Shown: in pieces, positions 7,013 to 18,576 of the stretch
Layout: each line of letters opens with the position of its first letter
Position numbering within the stretch: position 1 is the first letter of the stretch
DNA from: Roseibium sp.
GTDB taxonomy: Bacteria > Pseudomonadota > Alphaproteobacteria > Rhizobiales > Stappiaceae
Direction: 5' to 3'
DNA: 64,000 nucleotides
NCBI GenBank assembly: GCA_017643215.1
Contig: JAEPNV010000005.1
Span: forward strand, 1-64,000
Notes under the pieces: generated by a model
Databases searched by the model: none
What the model saw: the letters and a program-made list of their open reading frames with translations, nothing else
What the model was told of the DNA's origin: nothing
Made by a program: the position numbers and the translations under genes

Positions 7013-8686
7013 GTGACACAGTCAGGTCAGGAACCGCCCGAAACAGGGCGAGGGGCCCCTGGCACGTCCGCCAATCCGCCGGCCGGTACCGGGCGGCGGC
7101 ATCCCAAGCGGCGCCGCCGGCGCCGTTCGGGAAAGGGACCCGCACCCGCATCGGCGCCGCTTCGTGCCGACGCGATGGTGCGCATGGGTCCGGATGCGGC
7201 CGATGGCGGCCGTGGCGGGCAGGGGCGCAACAGTGCGGACGGCAACGTCCAGAGGGACGGTGATGGCCAGCGCGCGCAGGTCTGCACCCGCGGGCCCGAT
7301 GCTGGCGGAGTTGATGCGCCCGGCGACGTAATTTCCAAAAAAGGTCTGAAAGCCGGGCGCCGGCGCCGGCGGCGTAAGAAAAAGGCATTTCAACGCGGCG
7401 AGTGTGCGGCCGCGGGACCGGATCAGGCGGACCCGTCTGTCCGCCCACACGGTCTGGAGGCACCGGAGCCTCGTGGCGGCAGGTCTTCGCCATCAGTGCC
7501 TAAGGCGACTCATCGCAAGCCGGGACAGTTTAGCGAAGGCGTGCGTCCAACCAGAGGCCGGACGGCCGAGGGGCGGCCGGAAATGCGTCCCAAGAGCGGC
7601 GCGGACCGCGGACGTGCCCATTCCGCCCGGCCGGGCGGCGCGGAGCGGACGCAGACCCTTTATGCCGCACTTGATCTTGGAACGAACAATTGCCGCCTGC
7701 TGATCGCACGTCCGGAGGAGCGCGGCTTCCGGGTCGTGGACGCCTATTCGCGGATCGTGCGCTTGGGCGAGGGGATCGAGGCGAACCGCCGGCTCAGCGA
7801 CGGCGCCATGGAACGCGCCATCGAGGCGCTGTCCAATTGCCAGCATAAACTTGTGGAACGGGGTGTCGGCCGGGCGCGCCTGATCGCGACCGAAGCCTGC
7901 CGGGCGGCGGAAAACGGCGCCGCCTTCATCGAGCAGGTCCGGGTGAAGACCGGCCTGTCGCTTGAAATCGTCAACCGGGAGACCGAAGCCCGGTTGGCCG
8001 TCGCCGGGTGCGTGTCGCTGGTCGATCATCAGGCCGAAGGGGTGATCCTGTTCGATATTGGCGGCGGCTCGTCGGAGATCGTCTGGCTGGACCTGCGCAA
8101 CCGGTGCGGCGCGCGCGGTTATGCGCTCACGCGCTTTATCCGGTCATGGATCTCCCTGCCGGTGGGTGTTGTTAATCTGGCCGAACGGCATGGCGGTGTG
8201 CACGTGACGCCACCCATCTTCGAGGCGATGGTCGACGATGTCTCCGATCATCTGGACGCTTTCAGCCTGGCGCAGGATCTGTCGGACGCGATTGCCGCCG
8301 GCGGGGTCCACATGCTGGGCACCTCCGGCACCGTGACAACGCTGGCCGGCGTGCATCTCGGTTTGAAGCGATATGACCGGCGGCGGGTGGATGGCACCTG
8401 GCTCGACAATACCCAGGTGTCGACCATGATTGATCGGCTGCGCGATATGCCCTACGAGCGTCGGGTGGAAAATCCGTGCATTGGCGCGGACCGGGCGGAT
8501 CTGGTGTTGGCCGGCTGCGCGATATTGGAGGCGATCCGGCGCCGTTGGACCTGTGCCCGGTTGCGCGTTGCCGACCGCGGCCTTCGCGAGGGAATATTGA
8601 CCGAATTAATGGCGGCCGATGGCGTGTGGGCCCGAGGATCTGGGCAGGGCCGCGGCAGGAACCACCGGCGGCAAGGCAGGACATGA
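7013..8686 (+). CDS. Ppx/GppA-family phosphatase with a long Arg/Lys-rich N-terminal extension
   Basis: 557 residues from GTG 7013 (GAGG just upstream). The family removes phosphate from polyphosphate or pppGpp. The catalytic domain occupies about residues 215-540: '[14 protein letters not shown]' is the phosphate-1 loop, '[12 protein letters not shown]' the conserved A-T-x-A-x-R segment, and '[12 protein letters not shown]' the phosphate-2 loop. It lacks the C-terminal HD domain of long exopolyphosphatases. The first ~210 residues are low-complexity, rich in Gly, Pro, Arg and Ala, with basic clusters (KRRRRRR near 33; RRRRRRKKK near 125), probably disordered and polyanion- or RNA-binding. 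The stop overlaps rlmE by four bases (ATGA), so the two are translationally coupled, as is common in alphaproteobacteria. Confidence 0.88.
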   Translation: MTQSGQEPPETGRGAPGTSANPPAGTGRRHPKRRRRRRSGKGPAPASAPLRADAMVRMGPDAADGGRGGQGRNSADGNVQRDGDGQRAQVCTRGPDAGGVDAPGDVISKKGLKAGRRRRRRKKKAFQRGECAAAGPDQADPSVRPHGLEAPEPRGGRSSPSVPKATHRKPGQFSEGVRPTRGRTAEGRPEMRPKSGADRGRAHSARPGGAERTQTLYAALDLGTNNCRLLIARPEERGFRVVDAYSRIVRLGEGIEANRRLSDGAMERAIEALSNCQHKLVERGVGRARLIATEACRAAENGAAFIEQVRVKTGLSLEIVNRETEARLAVAGCVSLVDHQAEGVILFDIGGGSSEIVWLDLRNRCGARGYALTRFIRSWISLPVGVVNLAERHGGVHVTPPIFEAMVDDVSDHLDAFSLAQDLSDAIAAGGVHMLGTSGTVTTLAGVHLGLKRYDRRRVDGTWLDNTQVSTMIDRLRDMPYERRVENPCIGADRADLVLAGCAILEAIRRRWTCARLRVADRGLREGILTELMAADGVWARGSGQGRGRNHRRQGRT

Positions 8687-9384
8687 CGCGTTCAAAAAAA
8701 GGGTCCGGCCACCGCGGGCTGCATGTGCGCGTGAAAACCGCCACCGGCCGGCGCGAATCCTCCACCCGCTGGCTGGAACGACAGCTCAATGATCCCTATG
8801 TCCGGCGCGCCAAGCTGGACGGGTATCGGTCGCGCGCGGCCTATAAACTGATCGAGATCGATGACAAGCATCATCTCTTAAAACCGGGATACCGGGTGGT
8901 TGACCTTGGCGCTGCGCCAGGCGGCTGGTGCCAGGTGGCGGTCGACCGGGTGAAATCGGCGCCGGAGGCCCCGAAAGTCGTCGCGATCGACTACCTGGAC
9001 ATGGATCACATTCCAGGCGTCACCTTTTTGAAAAAGGATTTTCTCGATGACGATGCGCCCGATGCGCTGATGGAAGCGCTCGGCGGCCACAGACCGGATG
9101 TCGTCTTGTCCGATATGGCCGCGCCCACAACGGGTCACAGGCAAACCGATCACCTGCGCACGACCCATTTGTTCGAGGTTGCCGTTGATTTTGCGCGGCA
9201 AAACCTTGTGCCTGGCGGAACATTCCTGGCCAAGGTGTTCAGAGGCGGCACGGAAAACGCGTTGCTTGCCGGTTTGAAACGGGATTTCAAGAGCGTGTTT
9301 CATGTCAAACCGCCGGCGAGCCGCAAGGAAAGCCCTGAGCTTTACGTGATCGCGACCGGCTACCGCGGCGCGCGAACCGAATAG
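8683..9384 (+). CDS. rlmE: 23S rRNA (uridine-2'-O)-methyltransferase RlmE (FtsJ/RrmJ)
   Basis: 233 residues. Methylates the ribose of the A-loop uridine (U2552 in E. coli) of 23S rRNA during late 50S assembly, using SAM. '[14 protein letters not shown]' is SAM motif I. The K-D-K-E catalytic set is present: K in 'SRAAYKL', D in '[10 protein letters not shown]', K in 'FLAKVFRG' and E in 'SRKESPELY'. The basic N-terminus (TRSKKG and the following residues) is usual for rRNA binding. The ATG overlaps the stop of the Ppx-like gene, tying its translation to that gene. Confidence 0.95.
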   Translation: MTRSKKGSGHRGLHVRVKTATGRRESSTRWLERQLNDPYVRRAKLDGYRSRAAYKLIEIDDKHHLLKPGYRVVDLGAAPGGWCQVAVDRVKSAPEAPKVVAIDYLDMDHIPGVTFLKKDFLDDDAPDALMEALGGHRPDVVLSDMAAPTTGHRQTDHLRTTHLFEVAVDFARQNLVPGGTFLAKVFRGGTENALLAGLKRDFKSVFHVKPPASRKESPELYVIATGYRGARTE

Positions 9385-9577
9385 AAAACGCCGGATCGTC
9401 GGCATTCGGTCCGCGCACAAGTAAGTGTTCTCCACCAAGGTGGTGTCGGCAGCGCGCTCGGGCCTTTTCATCATGTCACCCGCATGTTATTGACCCGCGC
9501 CAACTTCTCCGGCACAGCCGAATCGACTCGGGTGAATGCATGGCTGCCGACGGCCATGCGCGCACTACGTTTTTTAA

Positions 9578-11092
<1,515 letters not shown>

Positions 11093-11115
11093 ATGCGCGG
11101 CGACCGGAGCAGCAG

Positions 11116-12408
11116 ATGAAAGACGGTGGGCGGCTCGCGGCCGCAATTGAAGTTCTGGAAGAAATCGAGCGCCGCCACCGCCCGGCTCAGGTCGCCCTGA
11201 AGGATTGGGGAACACAGCACCGGTTCGCCGGGTCCGGCGACCGGACCGCGATCGGTAATCTCGTTTTCGATACGTTGCGAAACCGTGCGAGCCACATGGC
11301 GCGTCTGGGCACCGACGCGCAGCGGATGCTGGTGTTTTCGACCTATTGCAACACCTGGGAGCAGGGCATTGAACGTCTGGATGATGTGCTTGCGGCGGAC
11401 CGGCATGCCCCGCCGGCCTTGACGGACCCCGAAAAACAGGCGCTTTCGGCCGTGCCGGAGGTCGTGGTGCAAGGGTCTGCCGCGGCGGATGTGCCCGACT
11501 GGCTGTGGCCGCACTTTTCTGCCGCATTTGATGAAAACGCGATCGCCGAGGGACGGGCGCTTGCCGAACGCGCGCCGATTGACCTGCGTGCAAATACCTT
11601 GAAACAGGACCGGGACCGGGTCCTGGACCGGCTGGCCCACGTCCAGCCGATCCCGTGCCCCATCGCTCCGACCGGAGTTCGCATTCGCCCGAAACCCGGC
11701 GCGGCCCGTATGCCGCATGTTCAAGCCGAGGAAGGCTACCGCAAAGGCTGGTTTGAGCTACAGGACGAGGCGAGCCAGATCGTTTCCCAGCTGGCTGGCG
11801 CCAGACCAGGCCTTCAGGTTCTGGACTATTGTGCCGGCGGCGGCGGCAAAACCCTGGCGATGGCCGCGCAAATGGAAAACAAGGGGCAGATTTACGCCTA
11901 TGATTTGGACCGGTTGCGGCTCGCGCCGATCCATGAACGGCTGAAGCGCGCCGGCGTGCGCAATGTACAGGTGCGCGATCCCGCGGCCGCGGATCTCGCC
12001 GATTTGACCGGTACCATGGATCTTGTGTTTGTCGACGCCCCATGTACTGGAACCGGCGTGTGGCGCCGGCGGCCCGATTCCAAATGGCGGCTGTCGGAAA
12101 AGGCCTTGCGGGACCGGATTGACGATCAGCAAAAGGTGCTTGTCAACGCGGCGGACTTCGTCCGGCCGGGCGGAACACTTGCCTATGTCACATGCTCGAT
12201 CCTGCCTCAGGAAAACGCCAATCAGGTTGACTGGTTCTTAGATACGCACCCCGAGTTTCAACCAGTCTCGGCGGCCGGTGCCTGGCAGAGGAAGTTCGGT
12301 ACTGATACCAAGCCCGGGTATCAAAATGGGCGCGGCGATGTCCTGCTGACACCCGCATCCACGGAAACGGACGGCTTTTTCTGTGCGTTGTTGCAGCGGA
12401 ATAGTTAG
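11116..12408 (+). CDS. RsmB/NOP2-family rRNA (cytosine-C5)-methyltransferase
   Basis: 430 residues. Predicted to methylate a cytosine at C5 in 16S rRNA. A helical NusB-like N-terminal part is followed by the SAM domain: 'VLDYCAGGGGKTLAMAAQM' (motif I), 'DAPCTGTG' (motif IV, releasing Cys) and 'YVTCSILPQEN' (motif VI, nucleophile Cys), both catalytic cysteines present. ATG 11116 has GGAG upstream; a TTG overlapping the guaB stop is less likely. It sits 23 bp after guaB, so it is probably co-transcribed with it. The exact target cytosine cannot be read from sequence. Confidence 0.9.
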   Translation: MKDGGRLAAAIEVLEEIERRHRPAQVALKDWGTQHRFAGSGDRTAIGNLVFDTLRNRASHMARLGTDAQRMLVFSTYCNTWEQGIERLDDVLAADRHAPPALTDPEKQALSAVPEVVVQGSAAADVPDWLWPHFSAAFDENAIAEGRALAERAPIDLRANTLKQDRDRVLDRLAHVQPIPCPIAPTGVRIRPKPGAARMPHVQAEEGYRKGWFELQDEASQIVSQLAGARPGLQVLDYCAGGGGKTLAMAAQMENKGQIYAYDLDRLRLAPIHERLKRAGVRNVQVRDPAAADLADLTGTMDLVFVDAPCTGTGVWRRRPDSKWRLSEKALRDRIDDQQKVLVNAADFVRPGGTLAYVTCSILPQENANQVDWFLDTHPEFQPVSAAGAWQRKFGTDTKPGYQNGRGDVLLTPASTETDGFFCALLQRNS

Positions 12409-12457
12409 CAGGCCGAAGCAAGTCCAGGAACCCGGCTGCGGCCCTAAGACGCGAAGA

Positions 12458-13477
12458 TCAGGCTGTGTCCGCGTCCGCTGGCGGCAAGGCGTCCGCATTG
12501 GCCACATGGTCGCGGCAAATCATCCGGATTTGTTCCAGCAGGTCGGCATCGAGCGGATGGCCACTTGCGGCCGTGCGCAACACCTGGCGCCCCAGGGTCT
12601 TGCGGCCAAGCGCGACAAGCGCCGTTCCAGCGGCGTCAGCCGCCGCTTTGTCGCCTTCTTTTAACGAGTAAGCATCCATGGCGAAGACCAGTGCCGCAGC
12701 CGGATCCTGTCGCTTGCGGCTGACCGCGCTGAGCTGGATCAAGATCCCGATGGCCTGTGGCGCAAGCGAGCGTGCCTTTTCGAGCGCCGCCGTGGCCTCG
12801 TCGAAATCGCCGGTTGCCTGATAGGCTTCGGCGAGAATCTGAAACGCCGGCGCATGGGTGGGCTGCAGGTCGCAGGACGTCCGCGCGGGCGGGATGGCTT
12901 CTTCGGCGCGTTTGCCATGCACCAGCGTCCTCGCCAAACCCTCAAAGGCCGGTCCATAAGAGGGATCAAGGGCAATTGCCTTTCGGAAGGCTGCGATTGC
13001 CGCCGGCGTCTGGGCCGTTCTGGCCCGGGTTTCAGCGTAAAGGCTCAAGACCGGTGCGCTCTCCGGCAGAATCTCCATCAACCGGCCAACCGGCGCGGCC
13101 GCCTCAGCCGGCTTGCCACGCTTCAAGTATACGCTGGCCAGACCGAATAGCGCATTGTGGTTGTCGCCCGCGGGCTCCAGAACCCGTTTGAAATTCGCTT
13201 CGGCGTTTTCCAGATCACCCAGAAGAAGTTGGCAGTTCCCCAAATTCGCGCGCGCGCCCAGATGATCCGGATCGACAAATACGATCCGCCGAAGCTGAGA
13301 CAACGCCTCCTCGAGCTGACCGGTCCGCAGCAGCGCCGTTGCAGCCCGGTAGGCGATATCCAGATCATTCGGATCACTGTCCAGCGCATCAAGATAGGCG
13401 CCAAGTGCGCCATCGGGATCGCCGGCGCGCTCCAGCTCCAAAGCTCTGTCAAATGCCGATCTTGCCGACCGTTGCAT
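12458..13477 (-). CDS. Tetratricopeptide-repeat protein
   Basis: 339 residues made almost entirely of TPR units, for example 'ALELERAGDPDGALGAYLDA', 'ALLRTGQLEEALSQLRRIV' and 'AYQATGDFDEATAALEKAR', with the recurrent A/G/Y/A/A/P pattern and about eight to nine repeats. There is no signal peptide or membrane span, so a cytoplasmic scaffold is likely. AGGAAGG precedes ATG 13477; longer in-frame starts lack ribosome sites. It is convergent with rsmB and divergent from guaA. Partner proteins are unknown. Confidence 0.85.
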   Translation of the reverse strand: MQRSARSAFDRALELERAGDPDGALGAYLDALDSDPNDLDIAYRAATALLRTGQLEEALSQLRRIVFVDPDHLGARANLGNCQLLLGDLENAEANFKRVLEPAGDNHNALFGLASVYLKRGKPAEAAAPVGRLMEILPESAPVLSLYAETRARTAQTPAAIAAFRKAIALDPSYGPAFEGLARTLVHGKRAEEAIPPARTSCDLQPTHAPAFQILAEAYQATGDFDEATAALEKARSLAPQAIGILIQLSAVSRKRQDPAAALVFAMDAYSLKEGDKAAADAAGTALVALGRKTLGRQVLRTAASGHPLDADLLEQIRMICRDHVANADALPPADADTA

Positions 13478-13712
13478 GAAACCTTCCTGTCGCGCCGCGC
13501 TGAATGCCTGGTGGATTCTGCGGGACCCAAAGCGAATCGAATTCCGTCGGGCGGTGCGCTCCTCAATGTAAGAGTGATTTTGGCCCGGCGACAACCGTTG
13601 TCGCGCTGAACGAGCCTGTCTGTTTTGCTTGTTCGAAAACGCCGGCGGAATTATCCGTTCACATGTGACCGGCCCGGTTCCATCCAAACAGGATTTGCTC
13701 TAGAAGCGCGCA

Positions 13713-15263
13713 ATGACAGACCGCATTCTCATCATCGATTTCGGATCACAGGTCACGCAGCTCATCGCCCGCCGGCTGCGCGAACTCAACACCTATTGCG
13801 AAATTCATCCCTTCCAGAATGTCACTGACCGGTTCCTGGCCGACTATGCACCGAAAGCCGTGATTTTTTCCGGCGGACCGGCGTCGGTGTTCGATGAGGG
13901 AGCGCCGCATCCCCCGGCCGGGGTCTTTGATCTTGGCGTTCCAATCCTCGGGATCTGCTACGGCCAGCAGGTGATGATGCAGATGCTGGGCGGCAAGGTC
14001 GAACGCGGCCACAAGACCGCAGAATTCGGGCGGGCCTATGTCCGTTCGACGGACGAGGATCTGCCGCTGCTCGACGGCTGGTTCACCGACGGATTAGAGC
14101 AGGTCTGGATGAGCCACGGCGATCATGTGAGCGAGATCGCGGCGGGGTTCGAGGTGTTCGGCACATCACCCAACGCCCCGTTTGCCATCACGGCCGATGT
14201 TTCGCGGAATTTTTATGCCGTACAGTTCCATCCGGAAGTGCACCACACGCCGAACGGCCGCAAACTCTATGAGAATTTCATCGATCTGGCCGGCTGCCGC
14301 CGCGACTGGACGATGGGCGCCTATCGCGAAGAAGCCATTGCCAGGATCAAGGAACAGGTGGGCGACAAAAAGGTCATCTGCGGCCTGTCTGGCGGTGTGG
14401 ACAGCTCCGTGGCGGCGGTTTTGATCCACGAGGCCATTGGTGATCAGCTCACCTGCGTGTTTGTCGACCATGGCCTGTTGCGGCTCGGTGAGGCGCAGGA
14501 AGTCGTCTCGATGTTCCGCGATCACTACAACATGCGGCTGATCCATGCCGACGAGCAGGAGCTCTTCTTAAGCGCGCTCGATGGCGTCTCCGATCCGGAA
14601 GAAAAGCGCAAGACCATCGGCCGCCTCTTTATCGATGTGTTTCAAAGCCATGCGAACGAGATCGATGGCGCCGAGTTCCTTGCCCAAGGCACGCTTTATC
14701 CGGACGTGATTGAAAGCGTGAGCTTTTCCGGCGGGCCGTCGGTGACCATCAAATCGCACCACAATGTCGGCGGATTGCCGGAGAAAATGGGCCTGAAACT
14801 GGTCGAGCCCTTGCGCGAACTCTTCAAGGACGAAGTCCGCAAGTTGGGCCACGAGCTCGGATTGCCCGATCACTTCATCGGCCGGCATCCGTTTCCCGGT
14901 CCAGGCCTTGCCATCCGCTGCCCCGGCGAGATCACGCGGGATAAGCTCGACATCTTGCGCCAGGCGGATGCCGTTTACATCGACCAGATCCGCAAACACG
15001 GGCTTTACGACGAAATATGGCAGGCGTTTGTGGCGATCCTGCCCGTGCGGACCGTGGGTGTCATGGGCGACGGGCGGACATACGATTATGCCTGCGCGCT
15101 CCGGGCCGTGACATCCGTTGATGGCATGACCGCGGACTATTTCCCCTTCAGCCACGACTTCCTGAGTGAAACGGCAACGCGCCTCATCAACGAAGTCAAG
15201 GGCATCAACCGGGTCACCTACGACATCACGTCGAAGCCGCCGGGGACCATCGAGTGGGAATAG
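13713..15263 (+). CDS. guaA: GMP synthase (glutamine-hydrolysing)
   Basis: 516 residues. Converts XMP, ATP and glutamine to GMP. N-terminal class I glutamine amidotransferase (about 1-195): 'GICYGQQ' holds the nucleophilic Cys, and 'QFHPEVHH' gives the His and Glu of the triad. ATP-pyrophosphatase domain (about 200-390): '[12 protein letters not shown]' is the PP-loop. C-terminal dimerisation domain: '[11 protein letters not shown]', '[11 protein letters not shown]' and the terminal '[14 protein letters not shown]', the standard XMP-binding end. Full length and intact. Preceded by a 235-bp gap that should hold its own promoter. Confidence 0.97.
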   Translation: MTDRILIIDFGSQVTQLIARRLRELNTYCEIHPFQNVTDRFLADYAPKAVIFSGGPASVFDEGAPHPPAGVFDLGVPILGICYGQQVMMQMLGGKVERGHKTAEFGRAYVRSTDEDLPLLDGWFTDGLEQVWMSHGDHVSEIAAGFEVFGTSPNAPFAITADVSRNFYAVQFHPEVHHTPNGRKLYENFIDLAGCRRDWTMGAYREEAIARIKEQVGDKKVICGLSGGVDSSVAAVLIHEAIGDQLTCVFVDHGLLRLGEAQEVVSMFRDHYNMRLIHADEQELFLSALDGVSDPEEKRKTIGRLFIDVFQSHANEIDGAEFLAQGTLYPDVIESVSFSGGPSVTIKSHHNVGGLPEKMGLKLVEPLRELFKDEVRKLGHELGLPDHFIGRHPFPGPGLAIRCPGEITRDKLDILRQADAVYIDQIRKHGLYDEIWQAFVAILPVRTVGVMGDGRTYDYACALRAVTSVDGMTADYFPFSHDFLSETATRLINEVKGINRVTYDITSKPPGTIEWE

Positions 15264-15360
15264 CGGCATTGTTTAGATGTCAGGCTCAGGACCGCCCCGT
15301 GCCTGGGCCGGCACGCCTATAACCCGCATCCAAAGCGAATTTTAACCCCTTCATGCCAGT

Positions 15361-16128
15361 GTGACCGCGGCTGTGAAGCCTTCTGGTTTTGCGTATGGTG
15401 TGAGGGCGGCTGTGCAGACGGACAAAAACACGGCGTATGGCGGGATGGAGGAGCTGCTCAATGTCGAGTTCTCCATGCCCGGCTACAACGGGTTCATCGT
15501 CAATCTGATCCACCGCCATTTGGCTGATTGCCGCCGGGTCGTCGATTTCGGCGCGGGCATCGGCACGCTATCCACGCTTTACGCACAAAAAACCGGTGCG
15601 CTGCCGCTTTGCGTTGAAATCGATGCGGCCGGCCAGTCGACCCTGAAAAGCCGTGGATTTCCAGTCTACGGGTCCTTGTCCGGGATTTCAGGCGATATCG
15701 ACGGAATTTACAGCTCCAACGTTTTGGAGCACATCGAAGACGATGCGGCGGTCATGCGCCAGATGTATGACAAGCTCCGCCCGGGCGGCAGGCTGGTGCT
15801 TTATCTGCCTGCGTTTCAAATGCTCTTTTCCGGGTTGGATGCATCGGTCGGCCACTACCGGCGCTACGGCCGGGCGGATCTTTGCTCAAAGCTGAAATCG
15901 GCCGGATTTGAGATTGCCTCGGTACGTTATGCGGATGCCGCTGGCTTCTTTGCCGCGCTGGCCGTGAAACTGCTTGGCTATGATGCGGAAAAAGGGCTCG
16001 GCAGTCAGGCGTCGCTGCGGCTTTACGACCGGTTCGTCTTTCCGATCAGCCGGGAACTCGACGCGCTCGGTCTGCGGTTTTTGTTCGGCAAGAACATTGC
16101 CGTCATGGCGGTGAAACCGGACGTGTAA
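15361..16128 (+). CDS. Class I SAM-dependent methyltransferase
   Basis: 255 residues from GTG. Rossmann-fold motifs: 'VVDFGAGIGTLSTLYA' (motif I), 'PLCVEIDAAG' (acidic end of beta 2), 'IYSSNVLEHIEDDAAVMRQM' (motif post-I with the N-V-L-E-H signature) and 'LRPGGRLVLYLPAF' (motif III). It resembles methyltransferases often found near glycosyltransferase and lipid-modification genes; the substrate is undetermined. The start has only a weak ribosome site. It follows guaA by about 100 bp. Confidence 0.85.
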   Translation: MTAAVKPSGFAYGVRAAVQTDKNTAYGGMEELLNVEFSMPGYNGFIVNLIHRHLADCRRVVDFGAGIGTLSTLYAQKTGALPLCVEIDAAGQSTLKSRGFPVYGSLSGISGDIDGIYSSNVLEHIEDDAAVMRQMYDKLRPGGRLVLYLPAFQMLFSGLDASVGHYRRYGRADLCSKLKSAGFEIASVRYADAAGFFAALAVKLLGYDAEKGLGSQASLRLYDRFVFPISRELDALGLRFLFGKNIAVMAVKPDV

Positions 16129-16140
16129 CGTCCACAGGGC

Positions 16141-16464
16141 CTAGTTGGCGCAATTGACGCACAGCGCTGCGGCCGGGTCGATGTCGAGCCGCTTTTCGGC
16201 AATGTCTTCGCCGCACTCCAGACAGCAGCCGTAGTCGCCGGTCTCAAGCCGCCGGAGGGCGGCGTCGATCCGGACAAGATCCGCCCGCCGTTGCCGTTCG
16301 GCCGCCTGGGCCATGGCTTGGCCCTGCAACGCATCCATCCGCGACAGGCGCCCGACCGCCTGCTGATCCAGCATCACCGTCGCCCGCGACCCTTCCGACA
16401 TGTCGCTCAAGGCCTCCAGCTCCGCTTTCAGCGCCAGCAGCTTTTTTTTTGGCGGCCTTGTCAT
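16141..16464 (-). CDS. DksA/TraR-type C4 zinc-finger protein
   Basis: 107 residues. The family binds in the secondary channel of RNA polymerase (DksA) or acts as a small zinc-ribbon regulator. A helical N-terminus is followed by 'DYGCCLECGEDI' and 'ALCVNCAN', giving C-x2-C...C-x2-C, with the 'LDIDPAAALCVNC' typical of this group. Length matches short DksA/TraR proteins rather than 150-residue DksA. The beginning is ambiguous: a run of nine A lies codons 6-8 in, and an alternative ATG at 16468 in another frame reads MDDKAAKKK and would join this frame if the run were one base shorter. Convergent with the methyltransferase. Confidence 0.85.
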   Translation of the reverse strand: MTRPPKKKLLALKAELEALSDMSEGSRATVMLDQQAVGRLSRMDALQGQAMAQAAERQRRADLVRIDAALRRLETGDYGCCLECGEDIAEKRLDIDPAAALCVNCAN

Positions 16465-16640
16465 CCATCGGGTTGTGAGCGTCCTGTCTTGGCGGCCGGA
16501 TTTGTTGATCCGGGGCTGGGATCAGTCTGGTCCCAAGGCGCTGGATCAGAGCGGCCCGCCCAGCCTATGACGGCCTTGTGACTGTCTTCAAGCATGTTGA
16601 TTTTGCACACTCGTCACGACGTGGACATCGGGAGATCCGG

Positions 16641-17021
16641 ATGAGGGTTCGAATGGCGGCAATGGGCGCTGCATGCATTGGACTTGCTTTGTGTCGCCTT
16701 CCAGCACCGGCCGTCGCCGGAGACGTCACCATCGTCGATGCGACGGCACGGCAATCGGGATTAACATGGACGTTTTCCGTTACTCTTCTCCACGCAGACA
16801 CTGGCTGGGAACACTATGCCGACCTTTGGCAAGTGATCGGGCCGGATGGTCAGGTGCTGGGTGAGCGTGTCCTGCTCCATCCGCATGTGCACGAGCAGCC
16901 TTTCACCCGAAGCCTCTCTGGCGTTGAGATCCCTGAAGGCGTGGAGGATGTGATAATCCGCGCCCGGGACAGCAAACACGGCATGTCGCCGAACGAATTC
17001 CGCATCACGATACCGCGCTGA
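16641..17021 (+). CDS. Small secreted protein of unknown function
   Basis: 126 residues, chosen start ATG 16641 with GGGAG upstream. The signal peptide (MAAMGAACIGLALC, ending near AVAGD) predicts export. The mature part is beta-rich: 'VDATARQSGLTWTFSVTLLH', then 'GWEHYADLWQVIG', 'LGERVLLHPHVHEQPFTRSL' and 'VIIRARDSKHG'. A hydrophilic His-containing loop (HPHVHEQ) might bind metal, but this is only suggestive. No family is recognised with confidence. Convergent with the DM13 gene. Confidence 0.75.
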   Translation: MRVRMAAMGAACIGLALCRLPAPAVAGDVTIVDATARQSGLTWTFSVTLLHADTGWEHYADLWQVIGPDGQVLGERVLLHPHVHEQPFTRSLSGVEIPEGVEDVIIRARDSKHGMSPNEFRITIPR

Positions 17022-17072
17022 CGATACGTGCATCTGGCGGCCCGGGAACACCTGTGCGCGGGCGTTCGTTCG

Positions 17073-17543
17073 CTATCGGTACTTCGCCGCGGTGATGAAT
17101 TCGCCGAAGGCCTCGCACCACACCAGCACCGTTGTGTAGGCATTGATATCGATGCCGTCCGGGACATCCACAATGAACCCGTTGAAGGTCTTCACGTCGC
17201 CAAGTTGCGGCGACGACTCTTTCAGCGGCAGAAACTGCGCCTCGTCCTCGACAAATTCCGTCACCAGATAGAGCTTGTAGTCGGGACCGGGAGACAGGCT
17301 TCCGGTGTGAACGATCGTGTCAGCCGACACGCTGATGGTGCCTTCGCCCCAATGGAGGAAATCACTGCCCTTCAAGTCACGGGTCAACGCAGCCTCATAG
17401 AGGGCGGATTGGGCCGTGGCGGCGAGCATGGCCTCATCCGGGCTCTCCGGCGCGGTCAGTATCGGCAGCATGTAAATCCCAAGCGCAAATCCAAAGGCGA
17501 GCGTTGCCGCATGTGTGCCCAGTAACACCAGCCATCGGAACAT
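17073..17543 (-). CDS. DM13-domain membrane-anchored protein
   Basis: 156 residues. An N-terminal membrane anchor (about 5-27) is followed by a DM13 domain (about 45-150): 'GEGTISVSADTIVHTGSLSPGPDYKLYL', described here by its first and last parts, and the closing 'YTTVLVWCEAFGEFITAAKY', with the conserved lone Cys of DM13. DM13 domains are proposed to act in redox or electron transfer at the cell surface. Most likely anchored with the domain in the periplasm. Monocistronic, minus strand. Confidence 0.8.
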   Translation of the reverse strand: MFRWLVLLGTHAATLAFGFALGIYMLPILTAPESPDEAMLAATAQSALYEAALTRDLKGSDFLHWGEGTISVSADTIVHTGSLSPGPDYKLYLVTEFVEDEAQFLPLKESSPQLGDVKTFNGFIVDVPDGIDINAYTTVLVWCEAFGEFITAAKYR

Positions 17544-17712
17544 GATCAGTCTCCCTTGCTTCAGAACCCGCTTTTGCCGCTACCACTGCCAGATGGCGTT
17601 TCATAGACCCGTTCCGCCATGCGGGCTCAAAACTCCGTGAGTCTATGGGCCTCGGCGTGCTGGACCAAGACCGGACATCAGAACGCCAATCCTGGCTGCT
17701 GATGCGAGCGTG

Positions 17713-18351
17713 TCAGGCCCGCATGAGCGACAGAACGCCATCGGCGACAAACTGGACCGACAAGGCCGCCAACAACACGCCGAGCAGCCGGGTGATCACA
17801 AGCTGCGCGGTGTCGCCCAACAGCCGCTCGATCCGATCCGCCAGAAGAAACGCGCCGAGGCAACTTGCCAGAATGACCAGGATGACACCGCCCAGGCCGG
17901 CATAGGTCAACGTGTCCGGCGCCTGGCCGGACAACAGGATGATCGCGGAGATCGCCGCGGGACCGGCGATCAGCGGAATGGCCAGCGGGAACACCGCGAG
18001 TTCATGGATCGTGCCGGTGTGGGATTCATTGGATTCGGCCGCCCGCTCGGCCGCTTGGCTCTTCCGCTCCTGACGTTTGCCGAACACCATCTCCAGCGCG
18101 ATGATGAACAGCAAGATGCCGCCGGCCACCCGGAACGCGTCGACGGAGATGCCAAGAAGGTTCAGGACGCCCTGTCCGAACGCATAGAACAGGCCCAATA
18201 TAAAGGCGCCGGTAGTCGTTGCCCGAACCGCCACGCGGCGCCGGTCGGCCGCGGACATTCCAGCGGTCAGGGCCAGGAACATCGGCGCCAGACCGACGGG
18301 ATCGATCGTGACAAACAAGGTCGCAAAGGCGTTGATGAAGTAGTCGGTCAC
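17713..18351 (-). CDS. MarC/UPF0056 family integral membrane protein
   Basis: About 212 residues with six membrane spans: 'FINAFATLFVTIDPVGLAP' is the characteristic first helix with the I-D-P-x-G motif, and 'PLAIPLIAGPAAISAIILL' repeats the P-L-A-x-P-L-x-A-G-P signature. The role in the membrane is unknown; involvement in antibiotic resistance is not supported for the family. GTG 18351 gives the usual MarC N-terminus; TTG 18372 is the alternative. Divergent from gyrA. Confidence 0.88.
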   Translation of the reverse strand: MTDYFINAFATLFVTIDPVGLAPMFLALTAGMSAADRRRVAVRATTTGAFILGLFYAFGQGVLNLLGISVDAFRVAGGILLFIIALEMVFGKRQERKSQAAERAAESNESHTGTIHELAVFPLAIPLIAGPAAISAIILLSGQAPDTLTYAGLGGVILVILASCLGAFLLADRIERLLGDTAQLVITRLLGVLLAALSVQFVADGVLSLMRA

Positions 18352-18576
18352 AGCGGCGTGGGCACTCCGCAAAACGGTGGGGACGTCCCGTTTTACCGCC
18401 GTTTTTGCCCTGCCTTAAGTCCTCAAATCCCCAACTTCTGCGCGGCTTGTGAATTAATCATGTAACTTACTGTTTTAATTCAGGAAAAAGCTTTCGTCAA
18501 AGTGCGCGGAAATTTGGTCTGGCGGCCGGAATCGGCTATAAGAACATGAGCAATAACAATGATATGAGTCGTCTCC

